Shown here: positions 44,683 to 53,832 of the stretch, piece after piece
How positions within the stretch are numbered: the stretch's first letter is position 1
Layout: every line of letters starts with the position of its first letter
Assembly: GCF_900174585.1 (NCBI RefSeq)
Contig: NZ_FWPT01000011.1
Coordinates: 1-64,000 of the forward strand
Direction of reading: 5' to 3'
DNA length: 64,000 bases
Source of the DNA: Parendozoicomonas haliclonae
GTDB lineage: Bacteria > Pseudomonadota > Gammaproteobacteria > Pseudomonadales > Endozoicomonadaceae
The notes under the pieces: model-generated
The model's database searches: none
Told to the model about the DNA's origin: nothing
Seen by the model: only the letters and a program-made list of their open reading frames with translations
Program-made: the position numbers and the translations under genes

Positions 44683-45879
44683 TCAGAAATAATAATTAAA
44701 CCGGGTTCGGAAGGCGGTGGTCTTTTCATCCACGCCCTTCTTGCCGTAGGCATTTTTGGTATCGGAGTAAGACAGCGCAAATGTGACCGCAGTATTTTCA
44801 AAGCCAAGGATAGGAACGGTGTAGGATGTGTAGATCAGATAGGATTTGGCATCCTCTGTCTTGTAAGTTGTAGCATCGTGCTTGAAGTTATTCTTGGCAT
44901 AGGAAGCACCGATAGCAGCAGCGCCAGCATAGATAATATTGCTGTTTACCGTCCAGGCCTTCCAAGACTCTTTCGCATTCTGCCAGGCAACACTAGTATT
45001 CCATTCAAGTTGCCCGGTGTTAATTGTGGTCGTTGCAGCCAGACCATAGCGATGGGCTAAATCATATTTTTGCGCAACATCTGTTGGCCCTGCATAGGTA
45101 ACTGAGTCTTTATTAACTTCATACTCCCCCCCAAAGCTCACACCCCAACCATTATTTTCGCTTTGATAATTAATAGCCGGACGAACCATAAAGCTGTTGT
45201 TATCTGAGCTCACATTCGGCTCGGCATCATTGCGGTAGATGGTTGAGCTTTTCAGAATATCGGCAGTGTTGCCGTAGATGGTGGACACCTCGGCAGTCCA
45301 CTGCCCCATTTCTCCCACTATCCGAGCCTGTCCGGCCTTATCCAACCGCCCTCTGGCCTCCTTGGCCATGTAGTAATAAATACCTTCACCGATACCATCG
45401 GAGCCAGCCGCATAGAACATGGCTATATCTTTACCCAGCGGGAACAGGTTCATCGCCTCATAGCGACCAAGCTGGAAGTACCATTCTTTCTTGTACCCAA
45501 ACATCAGGTAGGCTTCGTCTACCAGCACCTGATTATCTGTGCGAATCAGGGGTTCGGCCTGTGCGCTCACAAACGCACCATCATCCCGGGTCAGATTCCA
45601 TTCCACCTGCAAAAGTATCCGAGAATCGTCGTTCAATTGGGCTTTAGTCAGTTTGCCGGTCGTTGGATCACCCTTTGCGGCTCCATCCTTACAACCTCCA
45701 TCTTTGGCACAGATATGCACGCCTCTATCATCATGAATCACATCAAAGTTCAGCTCGGCATTACCACCAATCGTCAGAGAGCCATCCGGTGATGTCCATG
45801 CCGCCAGCAAACAGGAAGGCGTAAAGCAGAGAGCCGCAATGATGGATGCTCGGATCGTGTCGACATGCATTCTGTTCAC
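44683..45879 (-). CDS. outer membrane porin, probably for carbohydrates
   Basis: A 398-residue beta-barrel with a signal peptide (to about LLAA), then WTSPDGSLTIGGNAELNFDV, the first barrel strand. A Cys pair (CAKDGGC) is in an early loop and strands end at FRTRFNYYF with a terminal Phe. It resembles 16- to 18-strand general or carbohydrate porins. The start is a GTG with GGGAG 7 nt upstream; the longest frame begins 12 codons earlier without a ribosome binding site. Confidence 0.78.
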   Translation of the reverse strand: MNRMHVDTIRASIIAALCFTPSCLLAAWTSPDGSLTIGGNAELNFDVIHDDRGVHICAKDGGCKDGAAKGDPTTGKLTKAQLNDDSRILLQVEWNLTRDDGAFVSAQAEPLIRTDNQVLVDEAYLMFGYKKEWYFQLGRYEAMNLFPLGKDIAMFYAAGSDGIGEGIYYYMAKEARGRLDKAGQARIVGEMGQWTAEVSTIYGNTADILKSSTIYRNDAEPNVSSDNNSFMVRPAINYQSENNGWGVSFGGEYEVNKDSVTYAGPTDVAQKYDLAHRYGLAATTTINTGQLEWNTSVAWQNAKESWKAWTVNSNIIYAGAAAIGASYAKNNFKHDATTYKTEDAKSYLIYTSYTVPILGFENTAVTFALSYSDTKNAYGKKGVDEKTTAFRTRFNYYF

Positions 45880-46074
45880 AGTTGTACTCCCGGAGTTATA
45901 AACCTGCGAATACAAGGTAGGCCAGATTGCTCAGATATGACTTTTTGATCTAGCTCCGTCTCCCACCAGAACCATCACATTCCATTATGAAAATCATCAC
46001 CGATTATAATTTCCTGAGCTTTTGCCATCGCATTAGACTCTGATGCCAAAATCGTTTTTTGGAACTCAGGCTTT

Positions 46075-46872
46075 ATGAATCTCGAATTGCAGGGCAAGCG
46101 TGTACTGGTCACTGGTTCTACCGGTGGTATCGGCAAGGCGATTGCGAGCCACTATCTGGCAGAAGGTGCCGTTGTCATTATTAATGGCCGTGATCAGGCA
46201 CGCTGCGAAGCGATCGCCAAAGAGCTGTCCACTGAGCACAGCGCAGCCGATCGTGTTCTGGCTATGGCTGGCGACCTTTCCGATGCTGCACAAACCAGTG
46301 CACTGCTGGATCAGCTGGAAGCGCAGGGCGGCGTTGACATCCTGATCAACAATACCGGCATCTTTGAAGTTAAGGCTTTCGAGAACATTGAAGACGATGA
46401 GTGGATGCACTACTTCAATGTGAATGTGATGAGTGCCGTACGTTTGTCCCGCGCACTGCTGCCGAAAATGCTGGGGCGTGGTTTCGGTCGTATCGTCAAT
46501 ATCTCTTCCGAGTGTGGCGTGAAACCTCTGGGTCAGATGGTTCACTACTCAGTAACCAAAACTGCTTTGATGTCTCTGTCCCGTGCCCTGTCTGAACTGA
46601 CCAAAGGCAAAGACGTGACTGTGAACTCCGTACTGCCTGGCCCGACCTGGACCGAAGGTGTAGAGAACTACTTCGATACACTGTCTGCCAAAGAAGGCAA
46701 GCCGGTTGAAGAACTGACCACCAACTACTTTGCCGACCACGAACCAACCTCTCTGCTACAGCGTTTCGTGGATGTGAATGAAGTGGCCAAGGCAACTGTC
46801 TTCCTTACCTCCAACCGCGCAATGAATGGTCAGTCCCTGCGTGTAGAAGGTGGAATTATCCGCGCTTTGTAA
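46075..46872 (+). CDS. SDR family oxidoreductase
   Basis: A 265-residue classical short-chain dehydrogenase. The cofactor loop is TGSTGGIGKAIA, the NNTG stretch is ILINNTGIF, and the catalytic Ser/Tyr/Lys are in ISSECG and YSVTK. INGRD after beta2 favours NADP. The C-terminus VEGGIIRAL is conserved. The substrate is unknown. It is a single-gene unit, with a hairpin 20 bp downstream. Confidence 0.9.
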   Translation: MNLELQGKRVLVTGSTGGIGKAIASHYLAEGAVVIINGRDQARCEAIAKELSTEHSAADRVLAMAGDLSDAAQTSALLDQLEAQGGVDILINNTGIFEVKAFENIEDDEWMHYFNVNVMSAVRLSRALLPKMLGRGFGRIVNISSECGVKPLGQMVHYSVTKTALMSLSRALSELTKGKDVTVNSVLPGPTWTEGVENYFDTLSAKEGKPVEELTTNYFADHEPTSLLQRFVDVNEVAKATVFLTSNRAMNGQSLRVEGGIIRAL

Positions 46873-46892
46873 ACGCATCAATACAAACATTG

Positions 46893-46928
46893 ACGCCCGG
46901 ATAAGATTTAACAATAAAACTTATTCGG
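46893..46928 (+). terminator. hairpin after the SDR gene
   Basis: An 11-bp stem GCCCGGATAAG/CTTATTCGGGC with one G-T pair and a 14-nt loop, followed by CTTCC. A plausible but U-poor terminator. Confidence 0.5.
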
Positions 46929-47039
46929 GCCTTCCTCATAGATCAAACAACACCCTTCTACTATTTTTGAAAAACACTTTAAAATTATTAAAAAAGAGAT
47001 AAGTGTAATTACGCAAACTTTGTTAGCGCGCAATTCCTA

Positions 47040-47053
47040 TTGATTCACATCAT
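47040..47053. promoter_or_regulatory. FNR/Anr-like box upstream of ansB
   Basis: TTGATTCACATCAT matches the FNR consensus TTGAT-N4-ATCAA at 9 of 10 positions. It lies in a 465-bp AT-rich gap before the asparaginase gene, about 290 bp from the start codon. E. coli ansB is FNR/CRP-activated. Confidence 0.5.
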
Positions 47054-47117
47054 AAAAACAACCGACAAAACATCCATATACTGAATTCACGATTTAACCA
47101 CCGGCTATTTGTAGGAA

Positions 47118-47131
47118 CTGATTAATATCAA
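47118..47131. promoter_or_regulatory. second FNR/Anr-like box upstream of ansB
   Basis: CTGATTAATATCAA also matches TTGAT-N4-ATCAA at 9 of 10 positions. It is 78 bp from the first box and about 210 bp before the ansB start. The region between here and the start is AT-rich with no clear -35/-10 pair, so the transcription start is unknown. Confidence 0.5.
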
Positions 47132-47337
47132 TTCGTTTAGCTATCGAGTTTGTAAAGAATTTGATTATTGAAAGTCATTAAACTGAATTTTCAACAAACA
47201 TTCTATTTACATTTCAATCTGCTTTATCAAACAGCCAAAACTGATTTCAGTTTTCATTGGATTCTTTTGTCTTTGAAAATATCAAGAACCCAATGACAAA
47301 TTGAATTGTTGTTATAACTCACATTTGAGTGTTTCTA

Positions 47338-48384
47338 ATGAAAATGACCAAACTGGCCTCTGCTATTGTTGGCCTGGCACTGCTTTCTGGCAATGTACTG
47401 GCGGATGATCTTCCGAACGTATCCATCCTGGCCACTGGCGGTACTATCGCAGGCTCTGCGTCCAGTGCAACCAATGCCGAATACACTGCCGGCAAGGTCA
47501 TGATCGACACTTTGGTGAACGCAGTTCCACAACTGAAAGACATCGCCGATGTAAAAGGTGAGCAGATCGCCAGCACCGCATCCGGCAACCTGACCGAACA
47601 AGACTGGTTCAAGCTCGCCAACCGTATCAACGAACTGCTCGCTCAAGACGACACCGACGGTATTGTTATCACCCACGGTACCGACACCATTGAAGAAACC
47701 GCTTACTTCCTGAACCTGGTTGTTAAGTCTGACAAGCCTGTAGTGCTGGTTGGTGCCATGCGCCCATCCACCGCTATCTCTGCTGACGGCCCTCTGAACC
47801 TGTACAACGCTGTATCCCTGGCCGGTAGCGAATCCGCTAAAGGCAAGGGTGTTATGGTTGTTCTGAACGACACCATTCACGGTGCCCGCGGCGTAACCAA
47901 AACCAACACTGCCAGCGTTAACACCTTCGAGAGCAAGAACGGCGGCCCTCTGGGTTACATGAGCTATGGCAAGCCAAGCTGGGTGCGTCAATCTCCATAC
48001 AAGCACACCTACCAGACCGAATTTGATATCAGCGATATCAAAGCTCTGCCAACCGTAGATATCATGTACCTGTACATCGAAACTCCAGCCGAAGCTGTTG
48101 ATTACTACGTGAAAGAGCGCAAGGTAGACGGTATGGTCTTCGCTGGCAGCGGTAACGGTTCCCTGACCACCCCTCTGCAGGCGACCATGGAGCAGTACTC
48201 CAAGCAGCTGCCATTTATCCGTGCTTCCCGTACCGGCAGCGGCAACACTCCAGACGTTAGCTACTACCCAGAATTCCCAGGTTCCCAGGGTCTGAGCGCT
48301 CAGCAAGCCCGTATCCTGCTGAAACTGGCTCTGACCGAAACCCAGGATCCTAAGGAAGTTGCTGAGTTCTTCCACAAGTACTAA
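47338..48384 (+). CDS. ansB: periplasmic L-asparaginase II
   Basis: A 348-residue type II asparaginase with a signal peptide MKMTKLASAIVGLALLSGNV...A. The catalytic Thr is in ILATGGTIAGSA; the second Thr-Asp pair is in THGTDTIEETAYFL. The substrate loop VLVGAMRPSTAISADGP and the Ser/Asn-rich C-terminal landmarks are present. It deaminates asparagine to aspartate for use as a fumarate source in anaerobic growth. Codon choice is strongly biased (CTG, GGT, CGT, AAC), unlike most neighbours, suggesting high expression. Two FNR-like boxes lie upstream. Start taken at the ATG three codons inside the longest frame. Confidence 0.96.
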   Translation: MKMTKLASAIVGLALLSGNVLADDLPNVSILATGGTIAGSASSATNAEYTAGKVMIDTLVNAVPQLKDIADVKGEQIASTASGNLTEQDWFKLANRINELLAQDDTDGIVITHGTDTIEETAYFLNLVVKSDKPVVLVGAMRPSTAISADGPLNLYNAVSLAGSESAKGKGVMVVLNDTIHGARGVTKTNTASVNTFESKNGGPLGYMSYGKPSWVRQSPYKHTYQTEFDISDIKALPTVDIMYLYIETPAEAVDYYVKERKVDGMVFAGSGNGSLTTPLQATMEQYSKQLPFIRASRTGSGNTPDVSYYPEFPGSQGLSAQQARILLKLALTETQDPKEVAEFFHKY

Positions 48385-48422
48385 TCAGCACCTTTATCTA
48401 TCAGGCACTCATGGATGAGCGC

Positions 48423-48452
48423 AAAAAACCGGTCTTCACAGGCCGGTTTTTT
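48423..48452 (+). terminator. rho-independent terminator of ansB
   Basis: AAAAAACCGGTC/GGCCGGTTTTTT with a 6-nt loop, ending in six T, 38 bp after the stop codon. Confidence 0.93.
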
Positions 48453-48525
48453 ATTTCCTGACAGAAACCGGTGAGAAGGAGCTTTCATGATAAAATAATC
48501 TTTTACTCCCTCCTCCGAGATTCCC

Positions 48526-49728
48526 ATGCCGTTCTCTTCTCTTGGTTTAAGCACACCGATTCTGGATGCTATTCGTGATACTGGGTACAACGAACCAACC
48601 CCTATTCAAAAGCGTGCGATTCCCGTCGTTTTAAAAGGCAACAACCTGATCGCTGTCGCCCAGACAGGTACCGGTAAAACCGCCAGTTACGTGCTGCCTA
48701 TCCTTGAGCGTTTAAGCAAAGGACAAACCCAGCGCAAGAAGCGTGTACGTGCAGTCATTCTTACGCCTACACGAGAGCTGGCTGCTCAGGTTGCTGAGAA
48801 CATTGCTATCTACAGCAAGCATCTGTCTCTTACTTCACTGGCGGCTTATGGCGGTGTGGATGATCAGGAGCAAAAAGCCCGCCTGATCGAAGGTGTGGAT
48901 ATTCTGGTAGCGACCCCGGGTCGTATTCTTGATCTGTACGGTCAGCGTGCCGTGCATTTTGAAGAAGTGGAAACTCTGGTTCTCGATGAAGCTGACCGCA
49001 TGCTGGATATGGGCTTTATCGACGATATCAACAAGGTTATGGATCGCCTGCCGGCCGGTTTTCAAACCCTGCTGTTCTCCGCAACACTCTCAAACTCTGT
49101 ACGTGATCTGGCTCACGATGCCATTGAGAACGCTGAAGAGATCATTATCGGCAAGAGCAAGAAAGGTGTTTACGAATCCACTATCAACCAGTGGATTACG
49201 ACTGTTGATAAAGACAAGAAATCAGCGTTGCTAAGCCACCTGATCAATGAGCACCAGTGGCCTCAGGCACTGATCTTTATCGAAACCAAACATGGTGCCG
49301 CAAAGCTGGTTTCCCAACTTGAAAAGCGCGGTATTACTGCAGAAGCGATTCACAGTGGTCGCAGCCAAGCGTCCCGTACTCAGGTTCTGAACGACTTTAA
49401 AACCGGCAAGCTGAAGTATTTGATCGCCACCGGTGTGGCCGCTCGCGGTATTGATATCGAAGAGCTGAATCTGGTGATCAACTACGATCTACCATTCCCG
49501 GCTTCTGATTATATCCACCGTATTGGTCGTACCGGCCGTGCAGGTCAGCAGGGTGAGGCAATATCTTTGGTATCCAAGGATGATTTCAAAAACCTGTGCA
49601 TGATCGAATCACAGCTGGGTCATCTGCTGGAACGTAGAGAGATTGAAGGCTTTGAACCGCGCAAGCCTGTACCGATCTCTATCCTGAACTATGTGCCAAA
49701 GCATAAGCGCACTGAGAAGAAGGGCTAA
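48526..49728 (+). CDS. DEAD-box RNA helicase, RhlE-like
   Basis: A 400-residue helicase with the Q motif GYNEPTPIQKRAIP, motif I AQTGTGKT, Ia TPTRELAAQ, II VLDEADRMLDMGF, III LFSATL, V ATGVAARGIDI and VI HRIGRTGRAG, all in order. The extension after motif VI is short (about 50 residues, basic at the end, HKRTEKKG), as in small RhlE proteins. Likely roles are ribosome assembly and RNA turnover. Confidence 0.93.
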   Translation: MPFSSLGLSTPILDAIRDTGYNEPTPIQKRAIPVVLKGNNLIAVAQTGTGKTASYVLPILERLSKGQTQRKKRVRAVILTPTRELAAQVAENIAIYSKHLSLTSLAAYGGVDDQEQKARLIEGVDILVATPGRILDLYGQRAVHFEEVETLVLDEADRMLDMGFIDDINKVMDRLPAGFQTLLFSATLSNSVRDLAHDAIENAEEIIIGKSKKGVYESTINQWITTVDKDKKSALLSHLINEHQWPQALIFIETKHGAAKLVSQLEKRGITAEAIHSGRSQASRTQVLNDFKTGKLKYLIATGVAARGIDIEELNLVINYDLPFPASDYIHRIGRTGRAGQQGEAISLVSKDDFKNLCMIESQLGHLLERREIEGFEPRKPVPISILNYVPKHKRTEKKG

Positions 49729-49744
49729 TTTTCAGAGTGCATAA

Positions 49745-49769
49745 ACCAGCCAGAACCTTTCTGGCTGGT
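49745..49769. terminator. hairpin between the helicase gene and the GATE-domain gene
   Basis: An 11-bp perfect stem ACCAGCCAGAA/TTCTGGCTGGT with a 3-nt loop in the gap between two convergent genes. Confidence 0.65.
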
Positions 49770-49786
49770 CAAAAGAAGTGTCCGGC

Positions 49787-50800
49787 TTAGGCCACCGAGC
49801 GATAGAAATATCGCTCAAACCTTTCGGTGACAAACAGCCTGAGAAACAGCGACAACATCGCCACCAGCAAGACTGAAAAGATCATCCGCCCCCAGAATAT
49901 GGCACTGAAATCAGCACCGATCAGCAGTATCAGCAAGGTGTCTTCAATCAGGCTGTGCAACAGGTTGAGCAGCATAATGGAGCAGAAGATATCCCGAGGC
50001 TGAATATGCCCTTTACGGGCTTCCTGAATCAGTAGTCCACCGCCGTATGACAAACCCAAAGTCACACCAACAATAGTCAGATTGGTTGCATCCCGACTGA
50101 TACCAAGCACTTTCAGGAACGGACTGAGAGCTTTGGTCATCAGGGCTTCAATACCAACGGCTTTCAGGATTTTAAGCACCAGCATCAGCACCAGAATCAC
50201 TACGTAGATCATGATCAGGTTTTTAACCTGGGCAAGACCCCAGTCAAACAGAGAGGAATCAGCACCCAGCCCCGTCTGTTGCCAGAGCACGGTTGCAATC
50301 TGTTGTGAGGAATCTGTGGCTTCGTAGATCAGGTGCAGGATATAACCAAAGAGGAAACCGCCTCCAACTCTGACTAAGATCGTCGACCACAATGAAACGC
50401 CAGCCTGACGAGCAATCGCCCCTTCAACAGGTAAGGCGTGAGCCACCAGCATCATACTGCCCAGAACCGACACCTGGGCAACGGTCAGCTCCATATTCAA
50501 ATTAATAAAGACCAGCAGGCCGCTGTATATATTCACCAGCAGCGTTGCTGCCCAGACAAGCCCCAGCTCACTGGGCAGGCCAACAGCTGACATCACCGGC
50601 CCAAGCACCTGACTCAGATAGGTAATACCGCCGAGTTCCTCAATAAACTTGAAGATAATGATGGTCGGGATCATCACCCGAAACAGGGTCCAGGTAACCT
50701 GCAGGCTGTCCTGGATAAGCTGTTTGAAAAACAGGGAAATCTTATCGGTTTGCACTTTTCTAGACTCGAGAGCTTTTTCTTTATTGTACCGATCCCCCAA
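49787..50800 (-). CDS. nucleoside-recognition (GATE) domain membrane protein
   Basis: A 337-residue polytopic membrane protein with two GATE-type halves: WTLFRVMIPTIIIFKFIEELG with ...SQVLGPVMSAVGLP near the N-terminus, and KALSPFLKVLGISRDATNL later. This is the pattern of SpmA/YjiH-like proteins that resemble concentrative nucleoside transporters. The substrate is unknown. The first possible start is a TTG with weak ribosome binding; a GTG 16 codons later is an alternative. It is divergent from an Lrp-type regulator, which may control it. Confidence 0.78.
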   Translation of the reverse strand: MGDRYNKEKALESRKVQTDKISLFFKQLIQDSLQVTWTLFRVMIPTIIIFKFIEELGGITYLSQVLGPVMSAVGLPSELGLVWAATLLVNIYSGLLVFINLNMELTVAQVSVLGSMMLVAHALPVEGAIARQAGVSLWSTILVRVGGGFLFGYILHLIYEATDSSQQIATVLWQQTGLGADSSLFDWGLAQVKNLIMIYVVILVLMLVLKILKAVGIEALMTKALSPFLKVLGISRDATNLTIVGVTLGLSYGGGLLIQEARKGHIQPRDIFCSIMLLNLLHSLIEDTLLILLIGADFSAIFWGRMIFSVLLVAMLSLFLRLFVTERFERYFYRSVA

Positions 50801-50917
50801 AAATTTCTTCTTCGATTTACCAGCCTATATATAACTTAGATTTCTTATTTATAGACAGAATGGAAACTTTACCCTCAATATAAAGCCTACAAGTTAATAA
50901 CTGGTTCCTGCCAACAC

Positions 50918-51379
50918 ATGCAACTTGATCGCATAGACCGCAAGATTCTCACCTTACTCCAGGCCAACAACCGGATACCGAATGTTGAGCTTGCTGCCGA
51001 GGTTGGGCTTTCTCCCCCTGCCTGCCTGAAGAGAGTCAAACAGCTTAGAGAGTCTGGTGTTATTGCTCAGGATGTCGCTCTGGTTGATTCGGAGCTCTCC
51101 GGAAACAAGATGACAATGTTGGTTTCCGTTGAGATGGAACGGGACCGAAGGGATATCTATAAACAATTCCAGAAGTCGATTCATGCCGCTCCCGAAGTAA
51201 CCCAGTGCTATCAAACCACCGGCAGCTATGACTTTACCCTTGTCGTTTGTGTTAAGGATATTCTGGCTTACGAGGCATTTATCGAGCGGGTACTGCGGGC
51301 CGATCCCAATATCCGAAAGTTTCACAGCTCCGTATCCATTCGGAGGATCAAGTACTCAACAGCGATTGATCTTGAGTAG
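50918..51379 (+). CDS. Lrp/AsnC family regulator
   Basis: A 153-residue regulator with an N-terminal HTH (LDRIDRKILTLLQANNRIPN...LAAEVGLSPPACLKRVKQL) and a RAM/ACT-like ligand domain (VTQCYQTTGSYDFTLVVCV...). It is similar in length to Lrp-type amino acid sensors. It is divergent from the GATE-domain membrane protein, a likely target. Confidence 0.93.
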   Translation: MQLDRIDRKILTLLQANNRIPNVELAAEVGLSPPACLKRVKQLRESGVIAQDVALVDSELSGNKMTMLVSVEMERDRRDIYKQFQKSIHAAPEVTQCYQTTGSYDFTLVVCVKDILAYEAFIERVLRADPNIRKFHSSVSIRRIKYSTAIDLE

Positions 51380-51435
51380 AGGGTTACGTTTGGTCAGAGG
51401 CTGAAAGCAGACTCTGACCGAGTAATGATGCGTTA

Positions 51436-51933
51436 TCAGTGAGACTTGATGGAAGCGGCAGCGATCTTGATCACAGCCTTCTTGATAGGGGCCGGCTGAT
51501 CTGGAGCTACCAAAGGACGATGCGGCTGCATGGTATCGAAGACGACAAACTCTCCCGCGGAGACTGTGACAAACTTCTCATCAACAATATCTTCGCTAAA
51601 CGCCAGATCCTTCTCCTGCAAATAGTCTTCTGCCAGAGAGTTAAAAGGTTGGAGGCTATAGCCAAATGACTCTTCACCATCTAATACGATCTGAACGTCT
51701 ATGTATTTCTTATGGCATTCGGATTTGCGCTCAGCCAGGAGCTGGGTGTGATCATTCACGATGAAATAGAAAACATCATCACCATCAACGGAATAATGCC
51801 CGGGTTCCTGTTGCTGGTTAAGTCTCGTTCTTACATCACAGATAATATTGGCTACGGCTTCAGGAAGATCACAGCTGCTCTCAAAGGAGCTCAGTTCGCC
51901 TTTGTACACGGTCAGTTTCTTCACAATCAACAA
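51436..51933 (-). CDS. YhcH/YjgK/YiaL family protein
   Basis: A 165-residue cupin-like protein. Family landmarks include the HYSVDGDDVFYFIVND segment, KYIDVQIVLDGEESFGY, and the metal-site-like stretch DTMQPHRP. Members (EbgC, YiaL, NanQ) act on sugars, for example anomerisation of sialic acid. The start is unclear: TTG at the position given, or GTG three codons later, both lacking a ribosome binding site. Confidence 0.85.
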   Translation of the reverse strand: MLIVKKLTVYKGELSSFESSCDLPEAVANIICDVRTRLNQQQEPGHYSVDGDDVFYFIVNDHTQLLAERKSECHKKYIDVQIVLDGEESFGYSLQPFNSLAEDYLQEKDLAFSEDIVDEKFVTVSAGEFVVFDTMQPHRPLVAPDQPAPIKKAVIKIAAASIKSH

Positions 51934-52101
51934 GGGGAAGGAGCTTGATTGTATTGACCACTAAAGGGTAAAGGTCTTTTATTTACACTCTCTCAATACA
52001 GATTTGATCAGTCATTGATACATATCACACTGTCAAGGCAGGCACCGCGCTCGACCACTAAAGCTCACTACATATCCAGAGCCGGCACCCGCTTCATGAC
52101 C

Positions 52102-52794
52102 TTAGATCAAAGCACCTTCTGCATTCACCTTTACATACAGCGTAATTCCGGTCTGTGCACTCAGGTAATCCATATAACGCAGCAAAGCTTTCGGGAGTTC
52201 CAGCTCAGCAACCATCATCAGGTTACGTAACTCCGGGAAGGCATGGATATCATCCATGGAAACCGCACGCTCGCCATTCACCAAAGTCTCAGCCTGCAGA
52301 ACATCCGCCAGAGTCTGCAGATGCTCAGCAACAACAGACGTATATTCGCCTGTCTTGGCCAATGCCTGCTCCAGCGTCACGCCCAGCTTGCCCTCAATCA
52401 TGCCGCTAAACATCGCCAATGCTTTTTCAGAGCTCAGCTCCGGCAGGCTTAGGAACGGCATCCGCGGATAACACAGCGCACTGGTTGTGCCCTTCACATC
52501 ATCAAACCAGTTCTGCAGAGCCTGGGAAGACTGATAGCCATCCAACATCGGCGCACCATTCATGCCATCCAATATCATCAGGATTTCTGTGCTGTCCTGG
52601 ATAAAGCGACTCTCCCCTGTTGCCGGTTCGTGCATTTCCAGCATGGGAACAGTGGTCTTCTCAATCTTTTCTGCAACCTCTTCCGGCCACTGCCCAAGCG
52701 GGAAGGTCACAATCTCCAGAGGAATATTTTTCAGTGCTGCCAGCATGCGTACACGCACACAGTAGGGGCAGCTATCAAACACATACAGCTTCAT
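52102..52794 (-). CDS. grxB: glutaredoxin 2 (GrxB)
   Basis: A 230-residue GST-like glutaredoxin. The thioredoxin-fold active site CPYC is at residues about 9-12 (MKLYVFDSCPYCVRVRM), with the cis-Pro region TTVPML and a helical C-terminal domain as in E. coli GrxB (215 residues). The start follows the family N-terminus; an ATG five codons earlier has AGGA directly abutting it and is less likely. It lies 34 bp after the metallo-beta-lactamase-fold gene on the same strand. Confidence 0.92.
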   Translation of the reverse strand: MKLYVFDSCPYCVRVRMLAALKNIPLEIVTFPLGQWPEEVAEKIEKTTVPMLEMHEPATGESRFIQDSTEILMILDGMNGAPMLDGYQSSQALQNWFDDVKGTTSALCYPRMPFLSLPELSSEKALAMFSGMIEGKLGVTLEQALAKTGEYTSVVAEHLQTLADVLQAETLVNGERAVSMDDIHAFPELRNLMMVAELELPKALLRYMDYLSAQTGITLYVKVNAEGALI

Positions 52795-52828
52795 GGTGTT
52801 ATTCGTCATTCCTTATCGACCGTCTTGA

Positions 52829-53704
52829 TTAATTGCCGTGCCAGATGGAGTAAGCCATACGCTCAACATGAGCAGGAAGGTTCTGCTCATAGCCTCTCCA
52901 ATGGCTGAACTCTGGCAACTTGATCGTTTTCTTTAGCTCATCAACAGACTTTCCAGTCTGTATGCCATTAAAAACTGCATCAAACAGAGCCTGGTTAAAA
53001 CGCAGGTCTTCATCAAACAGTTCAGGATTGGAAACCGGAGCGTGACCGCTGATCACAGTATCGAAGTCCAGCTCGGCTTTGGTGCGTTTCAGGGTATTCA
53101 GCGAGCCAACATAATCGTGAGCATTGAGACGATAGGGCTCATTCACATACTGTGGAAGGTGCCAATCAACAGCCAGCAGAACCTTATCTTCCGGCATATG
53201 AACGACACTGGTGCATCGACCATCATTGGAGCCAAAGTAGTTCAGATCAACCTGCTTATCACCCAGCACAACGCTGTACTTGGTCTTGTAGGTGATATCA
53301 GCCGGTACAACCTTGTTTTCCACATCCCTGTTCAGCAGGTCTTCACACAGTTCATGGGTAATAAACTCAGCACCGGCATCCTTGAAAATCTGGCCACCGC
53401 GGGAATGATCATAATGAGCCTGAGAATAGATCACCTTTTTTACTGGCTTGTCGGTTACCTTCTTAATCTCTGCCATCATGTCAGCGGCACGCTTTGCGCC
53501 AGAAGGATCGGTCACAATCACGCCATCACTGCTCACCACAACCAGACTGTTGTAGAAGAACTGGGAGTATTGGTACACACCCGGCTTCAGTTCCACCATG
53601 GATGGTTTAGCAGGATCAAACCCACCTCCGGCTGCACTTGCTGCCCCCGAAGCGACTGCAACACCCAAAGCGATAGTTTTAATGACAGTGCCGAATGGTT
53701 TCAT
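52829..53704 (-). CDS. exported metallo-beta-lactamase-fold hydrolase with altered metal motif
   Basis: A 291-residue exported protein with a signal peptide (about 1-25, MKPFGTVIKTIALGVAVASG...). The MBL signature HxHxDH reads QAHYDH at 95-100, so the first zinc-ligand His is Gln. Later elements remain: VVHMPEDKVLLAVDWH (third His and bridging Asp region) and ISGHAP (final His). A mono-zinc or altered-metal enzyme is possible. The substrate is unknown. It is divergent from a LysR gene and followed by grxB. Confidence 0.82.
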   Translation of the reverse strand: MKPFGTVIKTIALGVAVASGAASAAGGGFDPAKPSMVELKPGVYQYSQFFYNSLVVVSSDGVIVTDPSGAKRAADMMAEIKKVTDKPVKKVIYSQAHYDHSRGGQIFKDAGAEFITHELCEDLLNRDVENKVVPADITYKTKYSVVLGDKQVDLNYFGSNDGRCTSVVHMPEDKVLLAVDWHLPQYVNEPYRLNAHDYVGSLNTLKRTKAELDFDTVISGHAPVSNPELFDEDLRFNQALFDAVFNGIQTGKSVDELKKTIKLPEFSHWRGYEQNLPAHVERMAYSIWHGN

Positions 53705-53832
53705 GTTTGGAATCTCTTCTTATAACAACATGTTTACTCTGTCGCTTATGCTAATAGATACTCCATCCGGGTTAATGATCGCTCCAATGTTTTCAGAGTG
53801 TACTCTTTGTATCGAATACTGATGTCATAACT

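Noticed and set aside
47335-48375. Antisense open frame of 346 codons across ansB
   Set aside because: It mirrors ansB exactly and arises from its biased codons. The product has no recognisable motif and no ribosome binding site.
53042-53725. Antisense open frame of 227 codons across the MBL-fold gene
   Set aside because: A shadow of the real exported hydrolase, which has a signal peptide and conserved motifs.
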